DNA of 18,577 nucleotides from Streptosporangiaceae bacterium (GCA_030040475.1 JASHTQ010000500.1:1-18577), one strand, 5' to 3'; counted from the first letter of the stretch, positions 8,050 through 16,022 are shown. The notes: generated by a model from the sequence alone, not told the origin. Numbers and translations: made by a program.

Positions 8050-8061
8050 AATCGCGCGATT
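8050..8061. promoter_or_regulatory. 12-bp perfect palindrome in a divergent control region
   Basis: AATCGCGCGATT is a perfect palindrome midway between the divergent MetE-like gene (start 7989) and hydrolase gene (start 8126). An AT-rich run with repeated TATC (tctatctatcag, about 8027-8038) beside it probably holds promoter elements. An operator is plausible; the regulator is unknown. Confidence 0.4.
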
Positions 8062-8125
8062 CGCGCCATAACCGGATCCGGGGGCCGCCGGTGCGCACCG
8101 CGGCCCTGGCGGCGAGGATGGGGGC

Positions 8126-9004
8126 ATGGACACTGTCGACCATGTTGTGCTGCCGGACGGCCGGCGGCTTGACCTGAGGGTGAGCGGGCCAGCGGACGGG
8201 CTCCCGCTGGTGTTCCACCACGGCACGCCGGGGTCGGCGGCCCCGATGCGGAAGATGGAACGGGCCGCCCACGAGCGCGGGCTGCGGCTGGTCAAGACCT
8301 CCCGGCCCGGATACGGGGATTCCACCCCGCAGCCGGGCCGCCGCGTCGTCGACGTGGTGGCCGACACCGAGGCGGTGCTCGCCGCGATCGGCGCCGAACG
8401 CTGCCTGGTCGCGGGCTCGTCCGGCGGCGGCCCGCACGCGCTGGCCTGCGGTGCCCGGCTCGGGGCCGCCGCGGCCGTGCTCGTCATCGCCGGGGTAGGC
8501 CCGTACGGCGGTGACGGCCTGGACTTCACGGCCGGCATGGGCGAGGACAACGTCGTCGAGTTCTCGGCCGCGCTGCGCGGCGAGGACGAGTTGCGCCCGC
8601 ACCTGCGCGAGTGGCGCGAGCAACTCAGCGACGTTAGTTCGGACTCCATCATCGCGTCGATGCGGACCCTGCTTCCCGACGTCGACCGGGCGGTGCTGAC
8701 CGGCGAGTACGCCGAGGACATGGCGGCCGGCTTCCACGAGGCGGTGCGCAACGGTATCGAGGGGTGGCTCGAGGACGACCTGGCGTTCACCCGGCCGTGG
8801 GGCTTCGAGCTGGCGGAGATCTCGGTCCCGGCCATGCTCTGGCAGGGCAGCGCCGACCTCATGGTGCCGTTCGCGCACGGCGAGTGGCTCGCCGCCCGGA
8901 TTCCCGGCGTCACGGCGCACCTGGAGCAGGGCGAGGGGCATCTGTCCGTCGCGATCGGCGCCCTGGACCGGATTTTCGACGAGCTCGCGGCGGCGGCCGT
9001 CTAG
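8126..9004 (+). CDS. Alpha/beta hydrolase
   Basis: The 292-aa protein has every landmark of an alpha/beta hydrolase. These are the oxyanion strand HHGTPGS (residues 31-37), the nucleophile elbow GSSGGG with Ser99 in G-x-S-x-G, an acidic residue in GSADLMVP (Asp244), and the catalytic histidine in GEGHLSV (His272). An inserted helical cap lies between about 135 and 225. It has no signal peptide, so it is cytoplasmic. The substrate cannot be read from sequence; esters and peptide-like substrates (proline iminopeptidase-like members) are both possible. The ATG at 8126 has a GAGG-rich upstream stretch. Its stop lies 4 bp from the end of the convergent racemase gene. Confidence 0.88.
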   Translation: MDTVDHVVLPDGRRLDLRVSGPADGLPLVFHHGTPGSAAPMRKMERAAHERGLRLVKTSRPGYGDSTPQPGRRVVDVVADTEAVLAAIGAERCLVAGSSGGGPHALACGARLGAAAAVLVIAGVGPYGGDGLDFTAGMGEDNVVEFSAALRGEDELRPHLREWREQLSDVSSDSIIASMRTLLPDVDRAVLTGEYAEDMAAGFHEAVRNGIEGWLEDDLAFTRPWGFELAEISVPAMLWQGSADLMVPFAHGEWLAARIPGVTAHLEQGEGHLSVAIGALDRIFDELAAAAV

Positions 9005-9008
9005 CGGA

Positions 9009-10199
9009 TCACGCCTGGATGGCGGCGCCGCAGGCGAGAAGTTCCCTGGCGTCGGGCAGGCCCCACTCGGTCAGCGCCTCGACGGTGTGCTGGCCGGGGG
9101 CGGGCGGCGGGTCGGACAGCCCGCCCGGGGTGCGGGAGAAGCGGGGGGACGGGGCGGGCTGGGTCACGCCGCCGGCGGTGAGGTAGGTCTGGCGGCCCGC
9201 CAGGTGCGGGTCGGCGGCGGCCTCGGTGAGGGACAGGACCGGCTCGACGCACGCCTCGGTGCCGGCGAACGTGGCCGCCCAGTCGTCCCTGGTGCGTTCG
9301 GCGAACCTGGCGGTGAACCGGGCGCGCAGCTCGGGCCAGTTGCGGGGGTCGGCCCGATCGGGGAGGTCGGCCAGGCCGAGGCCTTCCAGCAGCGCGGCGT
9401 AGAAGCGGGGCTCCAGGGCGCCGACGGCCAGCCACTGCCCGTCGGCCGCCCGGTAGACGTCGTACCAGGGCACTCCCCCGTCGAGCATGTTCACGCCGCG
9501 CTCGTCGCGCCAGGCGCCCTGGGCCATGAACATCCACGGCATGGCAAGCAGCGACGCCACCCCGTCGACGATCGCCGCGTCCACCACCTGGCCCCGGCCG
9601 GAGGCGGCCCGCTCGACCAGCGCCGCGCAGATCCCGTAGGCCATCAGCATCCCGCCGCCGCCGAAGTCGCCGAGCAGGTTCGCGGGGAACTCGGGCCGGC
9701 CGCCGGCCCGGCCGAAGGCGTGCAGGGCGCCGGCCCGGGCGATGTAGCCGATGTCGTGGCCGACGGTCTGCGCCAGCGGGCCCTGCTGCCCCCAGCCGGT
9801 CATCCGGGCGTAGACCAGCCGCGGGTTGCGGCTCAGGCAGGCCTCGGGGCCGACGCCGATGCGTTCGGTCACCCCGGGCCGGAAGCCCTCGAGCAGGACG
9901 TCCGCGACGTCGACGAGGCGGAGCAGGGCGTCGACCGCGCGGGGGTGCTTCAGGTCCAGGACGACGGACTTGCGGCCGCGGATCAGCAGCGCCAGCTCCG
10001 GCCGGGCCGGCGCGGGGCCCGGCCGGTCGACGCGCAGCACGGCGGCGCCGGAGTCGGCCAGCATCATCGCGCAGAACGGCCCCGGCCCGATGCCCGCGAG
10101 CTCGAGCACGCGCAGGCCGGCCAGCGGCCCGCGGCGAGCCGGCGAGGGAGGCGGGGCGTCCGGGGGCACCGCCGCGTTGGCTGCTTCCTGCGTGCTCAT
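9009..10199 (-). CDS. mcr: Alpha-methylacyl-CoA racemase (CaiB/BaiF, type III CoA-transferase fold)
   Basis: The 396-aa protein inverts the 2-methyl centre of (2R)-methylacyl-CoA esters so that they can enter beta-oxidation, which needs the S form. The M. tuberculosis enzyme MCR uses His126, Asp156 and Glu241. Here the same motifs are GHDIGYI (His148), LLGDFGGG (Asp178) and GALEPRFY (Glu263). All three are offset by exactly 22 residues, explained by an N-terminal extension rich in Ala and Pro. That agreement favours racemase over a general CoA-transferase. The start is set by GGAGGT six bases upstream of the ATG. The divergent neighbour is a 3-hydroxyacyl-CoA dehydrogenase gene and a thiolase gene follows beyond it, which supports a role in branched-chain acyl or sterol side-chain catabolism. 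Confidence 0.92.
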   Translation of the reverse strand: MSTQEAANAAVPPDAPPPSPARRGPLAGLRVLELAGIGPGPFCAMMLADSGAAVLRVDRPGPAPARPELALLIRGRKSVVLDLKHPRAVDALLRLVDVADVLLEGFRPGVTERIGVGPEACLSRNPRLVYARMTGWGQQGPLAQTVGHDIGYIARAGALHAFGRAGGRPEFPANLLGDFGGGGMLMAYGICAALVERAASGRGQVVDAAIVDGVASLLAMPWMFMAQGAWRDERGVNMLDGGVPWYDVYRAADGQWLAVGALEPRFYAALLEGLGLADLPDRADPRNWPELRARFTARFAERTRDDWAATFAGTEACVEPVLSLTEAAADPHLAGRQTYLTAGGVTQPAPSPRFSRTPGGLSDPPPAPGQHTVEALTEWGLPDARELLACGAAIQA

Positions 10200-10281
10200 G
10201 GGACTACCTCCGGATTGCGTTTCGTCTGGCCCAGTACGCTATTTAATCCATTCGGGCGAAGGCGGCGTGACGGAGGCTGCG

Positions 10282-11049
10282 ATGAGGATCTCGGGGACCA
10301 CCGCGCTTATCACCGGCGGCGCGTCCGGGCTCGGGCTGGCGACGGCCGGCCGGCTGCACGCCGCGGGCGCGGCGGTGGTGCTGCTCGACCTGCCGCGCTC
10401 GAACGGAGCCGCGGAGGCCGAACGGCTGGGCGGGCGGGCCGCGTTCGCGGCCGGCGACGTGACCAGCGAGGCCGACGTGCAGGCGGCGCTCGACGCCGCT
10501 ACCGCGCTGGCCGGGGAGGTACCGCGGATCGTGGTCAACTGCGCAGGGATCGGCGACGCGGCGCGGACCGCGGGCCGCGACGGGCCGTTCCCGCTCGACG
10601 CGTTCGCGCGCGTGGTCCAGGTCAACCTGATCGGGACGTTCAACGTCATCCGGCTGGCCGCGTTCCGGATGAGCCAGGCCGACGAGGTGGACGGCGAGCG
10701 CGGGGTGATCGTGAACACGGCCTCGGTGGCCGCGTTCGACGGGCAGATCGGCCAGGCCGCCTACTCCGCCTCCAAGGGCGGCATCGTCGGCATGACGCTG
10801 CCGGTCGCCCGCGACCTCGCCCGGCTGAAGATCCGGGTGATGACGATCGCGCCGGGCCTGTTCGAGACGCCGCTGCTCGGGAACCTGTCGCCGGAGCAGG
10901 TCAAGTCGCTCGGCGACCAGGTGCCGCACCCGGCCAGGCTCGGCCAGCCGGGCGAGTACGCCGCGCTGGCCGCGCACATCGTGGAGAACCCCATGCTGAA
11001 CGGCGAGACGATCAGGCTCGACGGCGCGATCAGGATGGCGCCGCGCTGA
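10282..11049 (+). CDS. SDR 3-hydroxyacyl-CoA dehydrogenase, HSD10-like
   Basis: I place the start at the ATG at 10282, five bases after GGAGG, although the frame is open further upstream. The 255-aa protein has the classical short-chain dehydrogenase features: TGGASGLG (11-18) for NAD binding, Asp36 after strand 2 favouring NAD over NADP, NCAG (86-89), Asn115, Ser148 and Y161-x3-K165. The pattern [24 protein letters not shown] and [10 protein letters not shown] with a C-terminal LDGAIRM closely resembles type-2 3-hydroxyacyl-CoA dehydrogenase (HSD10), which oxidises 3-hydroxyacyl-CoA and 2-methyl-3-hydroxyacyl-CoA. It lies between a racemase and a thiolase gene, so it would supply the third beta-oxidation step. 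The 82-bp divergent gap with the racemase gene probably holds both promoters. Confidence 0.9.
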   Translation: MRISGTTALITGGASGLGLATAGRLHAAGAAVVLLDLPRSNGAAEAERLGGRAAFAAGDVTSEADVQAALDAATALAGEVPRIVVNCAGIGDAARTAGRDGPFPLDAFARVVQVNLIGTFNVIRLAAFRMSQADEVDGERGVIVNTASVAAFDGQIGQAAYSASKGGIVGMTLPVARDLARLKIRVMTIAPGLFETPLLGNLSPEQVKSLGDQVPHPARLGQPGEYAALAAHIVENPMLNGETIRLDGAIRMAPR

Positions 11050-11053
11050 CGGG

Positions 11054-11069
11054 TCCCGGCCGGGCGGGA
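11054..11069. terminator. Short hairpin between convergent SDR and thiolase genes
   Basis: TCCCG (11054-11058) and CGGGA (11065-11069) can pair around a 6-base loop in the 24-bp gap between the two stop codons. It could serve both strands, but the stem is short. Confidence 0.35.
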
Positions 11070-11073
11070 ACGG

Positions 11074-12234
11074 TCAGCCGATGCGCTCGATGATCGTCGC
11101 GTTGGCCATGCCGCCGCCCTCGCACATGGTCTGCAGGCCGTAGCGGATGTCGTGATCGGCCATGTGATGCACCAGGGCGGTCATCAGCCGGGCGCCGGAG
11201 GCGCCGAGCGGGTGGCCGATCGCGATGGCGCCGCCGTTCGGGTTGAGCCTGGCCGGGTCCGCGCCGGTCTCGGCAAGCCAGGCCAGCGGCACCGGGGCGA
11301 ACGCCTCGTTGACCTCGAACGCGCCGATGTCGTCGATCGACAGGCCGGACTTCTTCAGCGCCTTGTGCGTGGCCGGGATCGGCGCGGTCAGCATGATGAC
11401 CGGGTCGTCGGCGGCCAGCACCGCCGTGTGCACCCGGGCGACCGGCGTCAGGCCCAGCTCGCGGGCGCGATCCGACGTCGTCATCAGCACCGCCGCGGCA
11501 CCGTCGCTGATCTGCGAGGAGTTGCCGGCGTGGATGAAGCCGTTCTCCTTGAAGGCGGGCTTGAGCCCGGCCAGCTTCTCCGGGGTGGTCCCCCGGCGCA
11601 GGCCCTCGTCGGTGTCGACGACCTGGCCGTCGGGCAGCTCGACCGGGGCGATCTGGGACGTCAGGGCGCCCGCGTCGATCGCCGCGGCCAGCTTGGCGTG
11701 CGAGGCGCTGGAGAACTCGTCCAGCTGGCCGCGGGTCAGGCCCCACTTCTCCGCGATCATCTCCGCGCCGATGCCCTGGTTGAAGGTGACGCCGTAACGT
11801 TCCCACACCTTCGGGCCGCCTGGGCGGCCGAGTTCGGGGTCCTTGGCGGTGGCGCCGATCGGCACCGCGCTCATCACCTCCACGCCGCCGGCCACGGCCA
11901 CGTCGTACTGGCCGGAGATCAGCCCGGCGGCGGCGAAGTGGATCGACTGCTGGGAGGACCCGCACTGCCTGTCGATCGTGGTCGCCGGGACCGACTCCGG
12001 CCAGCCGGCCGCGAGCACGGCCATCCGGCCCACGTTGAGGCCCTGCTGGCCGACCTGCATGACGCAGCCCCAGATGACGTCGTCCACCACCGCGGGGTCC
12101 AGCCCGTTCCGCGCCACCAGCGCGTTCAGCACGTGGGCCGACAGGTCGGCGGCGTGGACCGCGGCCAGGGAGCCGTTCCGCTTGCCGACCGGGGTACGCA
12201 CCGCATCGACAATCACGGCGTCGCGTGCGGACAT
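11074..12234 (-). CDS. Thiolase (acetyl-CoA C-acyltransferase)
   Basis: The 386-aa protein has the full thiolase set. The acyl-accepting cysteine is in DRQCGSSQQSIHFAA (Cys91), with NEAFAPVP (309-316), NPNGGAIAIGHPLGASGAR (catalytic His341) and CEGGGMANA (Cys371). It cleaves 3-ketoacyl-CoA with CoA to release acetyl-CoA or propionyl-CoA, the last beta-oxidation step. The start is supported by GGAGG five bases upstream. It is convergent with the HSD10-like gene and on the same strand as the racemase gene, so the three look like a catabolic set although not one operon. A palindrome TAACAGTGTTA just upstream of the start suggests repression by a TetR-like regulator. FadA5-like sterol thiolases and general FadA enzymes cannot be told apart by eye. 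Confidence 0.93.
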   Translation of the reverse strand: MSARDAVIVDAVRTPVGKRNGSLAAVHAADLSAHVLNALVARNGLDPAVVDDVIWGCVMQVGQQGLNVGRMAVLAAGWPESVPATTIDRQCGSSQQSIHFAAAGLISGQYDVAVAGGVEVMSAVPIGATAKDPELGRPGGPKVWERYGVTFNQGIGAEMIAEKWGLTRGQLDEFSSASHAKLAAAIDAGALTSQIAPVELPDGQVVDTDEGLRRGTTPEKLAGLKPAFKENGFIHAGNSSQISDGAAAVLMTTSDRARELGLTPVARVHTAVLAADDPVIMLTAPIPATHKALKKSGLSIDDIGAFEVNEAFAPVPLAWLAETGADPARLNPNGGAIAIGHPLGASGARLMTALVHHMADHDIRYGLQTMCEGGGMANATIIERIG

Positions 12235-12256
12235 GCAGGCCTCCAGGAGTCTGAGC

Positions 12257-12267
12257 TAACAGTGTTA
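12257..12267. promoter_or_regulatory. TetR-like operator candidate upstream of the thiolase gene
   Basis: TAACAGTGTTA is a symmetric 11-bp site (5-bp arms around one central base), lying 23-33 bp upstream of the thiolase start codon. The form resembles operators of TetR-family regulators of fatty acid or sterol catabolism, but it does not match the KstR consensus as I know it. Confidence 0.45.
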
Positions 12268-12375
12268 TGTCCATTTAATGCGATGACGCCTCGGGGGTGG
12301 TAGCGGCCTTGAGGTGATACCACGGATCGTTCGGTAGAAAAATTAAGGACCTGAGCCGGTGCGGCGGGAGCTTGT

Positions 12376-12396
12376 GGCCCGGGCGGATCCCGGGCC
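12376..12396 (-). terminator. Hairpin terminator after gpsA
   Basis: GGCCCGGG (12376-12383) and CCCGGGCC (12389-12396) form a perfect 8-bp stem with a 5-base loop, 11 bp past the gpsA stop. There is no T-run, as is common in this group. Confidence 0.55.
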
Positions 12397-12406
12397 GGTG
12401 CGGGGA

Positions 12407-13405
12407 TCAGCCGGGCTCGCGCTCGTGGCCGGGGGGCAGCAGCTTGCGCAGGCCGCGGTAGGCCTCGGACGCGGGGATCTCGCCGGTCAGCACCCGGTAC
12501 ACCTCGTGGCACACCGGCATCTGGATGCCGGTGCGTTCGGCCAGCTCGTGCGCGGTGAAGGCGGTGCCGACGCCCTCGGCCACGGTGCGGGTGCCTGCCT
12601 GGATCTCCGTTAGCGTCCGGCCGGCGCCGAGCTGCTCGCCGAGGGTGCGGTTGCGGCTCAGCGGGCTCATGCAGGTCGCGATGAGGTCGCCCAGGCCGGC
12701 CAGGCCGGCGAAGGTCGCGGGCTCGCCGCCCATCGCCACGCCGAGCCGGGTCAGCTCGGCCAGGCCGCGGGTGACGACGGCCGCCCTGGTGTTGTCCCCC
12801 ACGCCGAGGCCCTGGGCGACGCCGGTGGCGATCGCGACCACGTTCTTCAGCGCGCCGCCGAGCTCGCAGCCGATCACGTCGTGGTTGGTGTAGACCCGGA
12901 AGATCCCGCGCTGCAGCACGCCCTGCAGGGCGCGGGCCACCGCGAGGTCCTCGGTGGCGACGACGCTGGCCGCGGCCTGGCCGGACATGATCTCCTTGGC
13001 CAGGTTCGGCCCGGTGAGGGTGGCGGCCGGGTGGCCGGGCAGCACCTCGGCGATGAGCTGGGTCATCCGCAGCAGCGACCCCTGCTCCAGGCCCTTGGCC
13101 AGGCTGACCACCGGGATCCACGGCCGCAGGTAAGGTTTGGCGTCTTCCAGGCTGGCGCGGAAGCCCCTGGTGGGCACGCCGACCACGAGCAGGTCGGCGG
13201 CGCCGGCGGCCTTTTCCAGGTCGGCCGTGCCGTGCAGCGTCGTTGGCAGCCTGAAGCCCGGCAGGTACCGCGTGTTGGCGTTTTCCTCGTCGACTTCCCT
13301 GGCCAGCTCGGGGTCGCGGGCCCACAGGGTGCAGTCGTGCCGGCCCGCCAGCAGGCAGGCTACGGTGGTTCCCCACGACCCCGCGCCGAGTACCGCAATC
13401 CGCAT
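12407..13405 (-). CDS. gpsA: NAD(P)-dependent glycerol-3-phosphate dehydrogenase GpsA
   Basis: The 332-aa protein reduces dihydroxyacetone phosphate to sn-glycerol-3-phosphate, the backbone for phospholipids, in the cytoplasm. The Rossmann motif GAGSWG is at residues 7-12. TGPNLAKEI (131-139), the catalytic lysine in GALKNVVAI (Lys187), NTRAAVVTRGL, and LAGLGDLIATCMSPLSRN are all family signatures. Length matches the family norm. GGGGAG lies six bases before the ATG. It is divergent from an SDR gene across 84 bp, where GATCT and AGATC arms (13419-13434) form a small dyad. Its product is the substrate of PlsB at the left edge of the window. Confidence 0.96.
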   Translation of the reverse strand: MRIAVLGAGSWGTTVACLLAGRHDCTLWARDPELAREVDEENANTRYLPGFRLPTTLHGTADLEKAAGAADLLVVGVPTRGFRASLEDAKPYLRPWIPVVSLAKGLEQGSLLRMTQLIAEVLPGHPAATLTGPNLAKEIMSGQAAASVVATEDLAVARALQGVLQRGIFRVYTNHDVIGCELGGALKNVVAIATGVAQGLGVGDNTRAAVVTRGLAELTRLGVAMGGEPATFAGLAGLGDLIATCMSPLSRNRTLGEQLGAGRTLTEIQAGTRTVAEGVGTAFTAHELAERTGIQMPVCHEVYRVLTGEIPASEAYRGLRKLLPPGHEREPG

Positions 13406-13489
13406 GCCAGACTCCCCAGATCTCGTAAAAGATCAGTATGGGCCGGGGAGCCGGTCCGGCGCGTCAGCTGCCAACGGGAAGGACGGGAT

Positions 13490-14185
13490 ATGACAGGACG
13501 GGATTTGTCCGGGCGTACGGTCGTGGTGCTGGGCGGCAGGGGCGCCCTGGGCCGGGCGGTCGTCGCGCGGCTGCGCGTTGACGGGGCTTCGGTGGTGGCG
13601 GCGGACGCCAGGCCGCCGGGCGACGACTCCGCTGCCGACTCTTCGTCGTTGCGGCACGTGACCGTCGACGTGCTGGACGAGGGCAGCGTCTCGGCGGCGC
13701 TTGCCGCGGTGCCGGCGCCGCTCGCGGTGGTCAACGTCGTCGGCGGGTACGCCCCGCCGCAGTCCGTGCCCGACCTTGACATCGCCGTGCTGCGGCAGCA
13801 GTTCGAGCTGAACCTGGTCAGCGCCGCGATCGTGACCAAGTACGCGATGCCGCTGCTCGCCGCGCAGGGCGGCGGTGCCCTGGTGCACACCGCGAGCCGG
13901 GTGGCCGTCCTCAGCGGCGAGGGCAGCTTCTCCTACAGCGTGACGAAGCTCGGCGTGGTCCGGCTGGTCGAGGCGGCGGCCGCGGAGGGGCGGCAAGACG
14001 AGGTTCGGGTCAACTGCATCCTGCCGAGCATCATCGACACGCCGGCCAACCGCGCCGCCTTGCCCGAAGCCGACCACGACCGGTGGCCGAAGCCGGAGCA
14101 GCTGGCCGCGGTGCTGTCGTTCCTCGTCTCCGACGACGCCGCGCTCATCTCCGGCGCCGCCATTCCTGTGTACGGGCGGGTGTGA
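13490..14185 (+). CDS. Short-chain dehydrogenase/reductase with atypical cofactor loop
   Basis: I start at the ATG at 13490, six bases after GGAAGGA; upstream in-frame sequence belongs to the shadow of gpsA. The 231-aa protein keeps the SDR active site: Asn108, Ser136 in HTASRVAV, and Y149-SVT-K153. The usual TGxxxGxG nucleotide loop is LGGRGALG (14-21), lacking the threonine. The second motif NNAG is replaced by NVVGGYAPP (82-90). The C-terminal ISGAAIPVYGRV is the usual SDR end. The protein is shorter than most SDRs (about 250 aa). An oxidoreductase is likely, with the substrate unknown. It is divergent from gpsA and ends before a long non-coding stretch. Confidence 0.85.
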   Translation: MTGRDLSGRTVVVLGGRGALGRAVVARLRVDGASVVAADARPPGDDSAADSSSLRHVTVDVLDEGSVSAALAAVPAPLAVVNVVGGYAPPQSVPDLDIAVLRQQFELNLVSAAIVTKYAMPLLAAQGGGALVHTASRVAVLSGEGSFSYSVTKLGVVRLVEAAAAEGRQDEVRVNCILPSIIDTPANRAALPEADHDRWPKPEQLAAVLSFLVSDDAALISGAAIPVYGRV

Positions 14186-14200
14186 AAGGGTCCGGTTAGC

Positions 14201-14285
14201 GGTTGGCGGGCGGTTGGCGGGCGGTTGGCGGGCGGTTGGCGGGCCCGGCGGGCCGGTGGTGGGCGGGCCCGGCGGGCGGTGGTGG
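14201..14285. repeat. 11-bp tandem array (GGTTGGCGGGC, four copies) followed by a 21/22-bp doublet
   Basis: Four exact copies of GGTTGGCGGGC occupy 14201-14244. Next to it, overlapping its last bases, a related unit beginning GGGCCCGGCGGGC and ending GGTGGTGG occurs twice (14241-14262 and 14265-14285). The 11-bp period is not a multiple of three, so it does not encode a regular peptide repeat. It lies 16 bp after the SDR stop codon. Confidence 0.9.
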
Positions 14286-14522
14286 TTGGCGGCGGGTCCG
14301 GCTTTCCCGCACGTCACATGCGATGCAGAGGCCACGAGGATCGCGGTGGATGAGGGCTTCGTGACGGATTGGGTGCACTGCGTGGGCACTTCGAAATGAG
14401 CCGAGTTTCCGGCGGGTCGCGGTCGCGGGTCGCCAGTCAGGGCGAGATGACCGGTTCGTCCCTGTTTGCGCCCTATCCGGGGCTCCGCCCGCCTCCGCGG
14501 TCCTGCCCGCCGGCCCGGTGCC

Positions 14523-14580
14523 AACCGCCACATCCTTACATCGTGGCGGTTATAACCGCTACACCCTTACATCGTTGCGG
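14523..14580. repeat. Two-copy 31-bp direct repeat around a 14-bp palindrome
   Basis: Unit 1 starts at 14523 and unit 2 at 14554. The first 27 positions agree at 24. Each unit carries CTTACATCGT between CCGC and GCGG arms. In unit 1 AACCGCCAC (14523-14531) pairs with GTGGCGGTT (14543-14551). Where the units meet, GCGGTTATAACCGC (14546-14559) is a perfect palindrome. It could be a double operator or a relic of a mobile element. Confidence 0.8.
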
Positions 14581-14993
14581 CGGGGCCTGGTGACCGAGTG
14601 ACCGCAGGGGCTGAGGGGCTGCAGGGACGGCGGGCGCGGCCGGAGCGCCGTGGAAGGGCACCGGATCACAGCGCCACAAACGCGCGTAACTTTGGAACGC
14701 TCACATGGTGCCCCGGATCAACGACGTAGCTTCGATCGACCGCGGAAATGCGCCGCCCGTGTCGCGCTTCCCTAGCGCAAAGGACGCCTTTAACACCACA
14801 GATATCTCGGCGCCACATTTGCCGAGAAGGATCGTGGGAGATCGGGCTCCGCGGAAATTCAGGCGCCGTTTTGCGGCACCTTCTCGGCCGTCAGGCCCGG
14901 ATTTCGCGCCGAATTTGTCTGGGCCCGAGGGTGTGGCGGGCCGGGAGCGTCGTGGGACGTGACCGGGCGGCCAGGCGGCGGGGCCGCGTGGCG

Positions 14994-14999
14994 TAGGTT
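14994..14999 (+). promoter_or_regulatory. -10 box for a leaderless start at 15007
   Basis: TAGGTT (14994-14999) lies seven bases before the GTG at 15007. That spacing is the usual mark of a leaderless transcript in actinobacteria. The gene it would serve is broken. Confidence 0.45.
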
Positions 15000-15006
15000 G
15001 ATCGTT

Positions 15007-15690
15007 GTGCCGGGGGTGTCGGTTGGCGGTGTGGTGCGTGGCGGGCGCGCGGACGATCCTCGCGGTATCGCGGCAGGAACGCGTCCGGACTGGGTGGAGC
15101 TGGTGTTTGCCTCGTCGCCCTCGCGGTGCTGTGCGTCTTCGCGCTGGGCACGGCACCGCGGCTGCTTGAGCCGGACGACTACGCCTACCAGGCGTCGATC
15201 ATCGCCCTCTCCGACGGCCGCCTGACGCTCTCCGGCGCGCAGTACCAGGCCGTGCTGGCGCAGATGGAGCACCTCGATCAGGGCAGCCCGCTGTCCGCGC
15301 CGCTGCCGATCGCCGGCATTCCCCAGTGGAACCAGCAGCCGGACGGGAACTGGATCAGCCAGAAGAACCCCGGTTACCCGTTCCTCGCCGTGCCCTTCTA
15401 CGAGCTGGGCATCATCCGCCTGGCCCGGCTCTGCTACGGCCTGCTGGCGTGCCTGGGGCTGTTCTTCGGCGCCAGGCGGTGGCTGCGGCGGCGGTTCGCC
15501 GGGGCGGCGGCGGCGCTGTACTGTTCCTCGGGCGCGGCCGCCCTGTTCGCCTGGCGTGACTACATGCCTACCTTCACCGACGCATCGCTTCTGGCGGCGG
15601 GCAGCGGCGCTGTCCTGTGGGCGGTGCTGGCCGCCGAGGCGGGGCCGCGGCGCCGGCCTGCGGTGAGATTGCTCGGGTTCGTCAGGGCCC
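15007..15690 (+). pseudogene. Frameshifted and truncated membrane glycosyltransferase-like gene
   Basis: From GTG 15007 one frame reads a plausible N-terminus ending RPDWVELV. The sequence then continues sensibly only in the -1 frame: VCLVALAVLCVFALG (a membrane helix), then LEPDDYAYQASI, GNWISQKNPGYPFLAVPFYELG, further hydrophobic segments and YMPTFTDASLLAAGS. This resembles the N-terminal part of multi-span dolichyl-phosphate-mannose/GT39-like membrane proteins. The switch is near 15100-15105, where loss of one G from CTGGGT would explain it. After about 15690 the frame becomes Arg/Gly/Pro-rich low-complexity sequence, so the C-terminal half is missing. A sequencing error could explain the frameshift but not the truncation. 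Family assignment is tentative. Confidence 0.6.
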
Positions 15691-15744
15691 GCCGCCCGGA
15701 GGGGCGATCGGTTCGCTCAAGGTCCGCCGGTAGCCAGATTTGCC

Positions 15745-15806
15745 GGCCGGTCCCCGCCGGCCGGTCCCCCGGAGGCCGGTCCCCCGGAGGCCGGGGCTCC
15801 GGGGGA
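15745..15806. repeat. 15-bp tandem units (GGCCGGTCCCCCGGA)
   Basis: Two exact copies (15759-15773, 15774-15788) are flanked by degenerate copies (15745-15758 and from 15789). They follow the break of the pseudogene, and the last copies form the terminator hairpin described separately. Confidence 0.8.
15780..15806 (-). terminator. Terminator after the small basic protein gene
   Basis: TCCCCCGGAG (15780-15789) and CTCCGGGGGA (15797-15806) form a perfect 10-bp stem with a 7-base loop, 18 bp past the stop codon of the minus-strand small gene. It would end the whiB7 transcript. Confidence 0.65.
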
Positions 15807-15824
15807 CGCGCGTGCTGGTGGTGC

Positions 15825-16022
15825 TCAGTAGTCGGCCAGGTCAAAGGCGCCGCGGAGTTCCTCGGCGCGATGCCAGGCCTGTATCAGGCGGCGTTCGGCC
15901 TTGCGCTCGATTCGTGCTGCCCGGCGGAGCATCCGCAGCCGTCGGGCCGGCCGGAGCTGCTCCGCCAGTTGTATCGCGCTGCGGATCCGCTCGTTCGCCA
16001 GTTCCTCGTTCTTCACAAGCAT
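15825..16022 (-). CDS. Small charged, helical protein downstream of whiB7 (65 aa)
   Basis: The ATG at 16022 has GGAGGGG six bases upstream, a better start than the in-frame ATG at 16046. The product begins MLVKNEELANERIRSAIQLA and continues with long runs of Arg, Glu, Lys and Ala in a pattern expected for one or two amphipathic helices (RRLRMLRRAARIERKAERR). There is no signal or membrane segment and no cysteine. I recognise no family. It follows whiB7 on the same strand, separated by 87 bp containing a strong hairpin, and is followed by a terminator, so it may be the last gene of the whiB7 unit. A nucleic-acid- or ribosome-binding role would fit its basic helix, but that is inference. Confidence 0.7.
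   Translation of the reverse strand: MLVKNEELANERIRSAIQLAEQLRPARRLRMLRRAARIERKAERRLIQAWHRAEELRGAFDLADY

Larger units (their letters stand above)
14186..15006. other. About 820 bp without a convincing gene
   Basis: The short frames here show no family signatures and weak coding bias, so I call none of them. The region holds the 11-bp tandem array, the two-copy 31-bp repeat, and a hairpin with TCTCGGC (14805-14811) and GCCGAGA (14821-14827) arms. A frame ending at 14399 (tail ATRIAVDEGFVTDWVHC) reads somewhat like a protein end and may be a relic, but it has no credible start. Confidence 0.6.

Noticed and set aside
9087..11093. A long plus-strand frame of 668 codons across the racemase and SDR genes
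   Set aside because: It is the antisense shadow of the racemase gene and then an out-of-frame shadow of the SDR gene. Composition is Arg/Gly/Ala-rich with no family signature.
12881..13489. N-terminal extension of the second SDR back to 12881
   Set aside because: The extra residues lie antisense to gpsA. The ATG at 13490 with GGAAGGA gives a normal SDR N-terminus.
14523..14580. CRISPR array
   Set aside because: There are only two adjacent repeats with no unique spacers between them and no cas genes.
14705..14962. 85-codon plus-strand ORF in the long gap
   Set aside because: No ribosome binding site, weak coding bias and no recognisable motif; a competing minus-strand frame is equally open.
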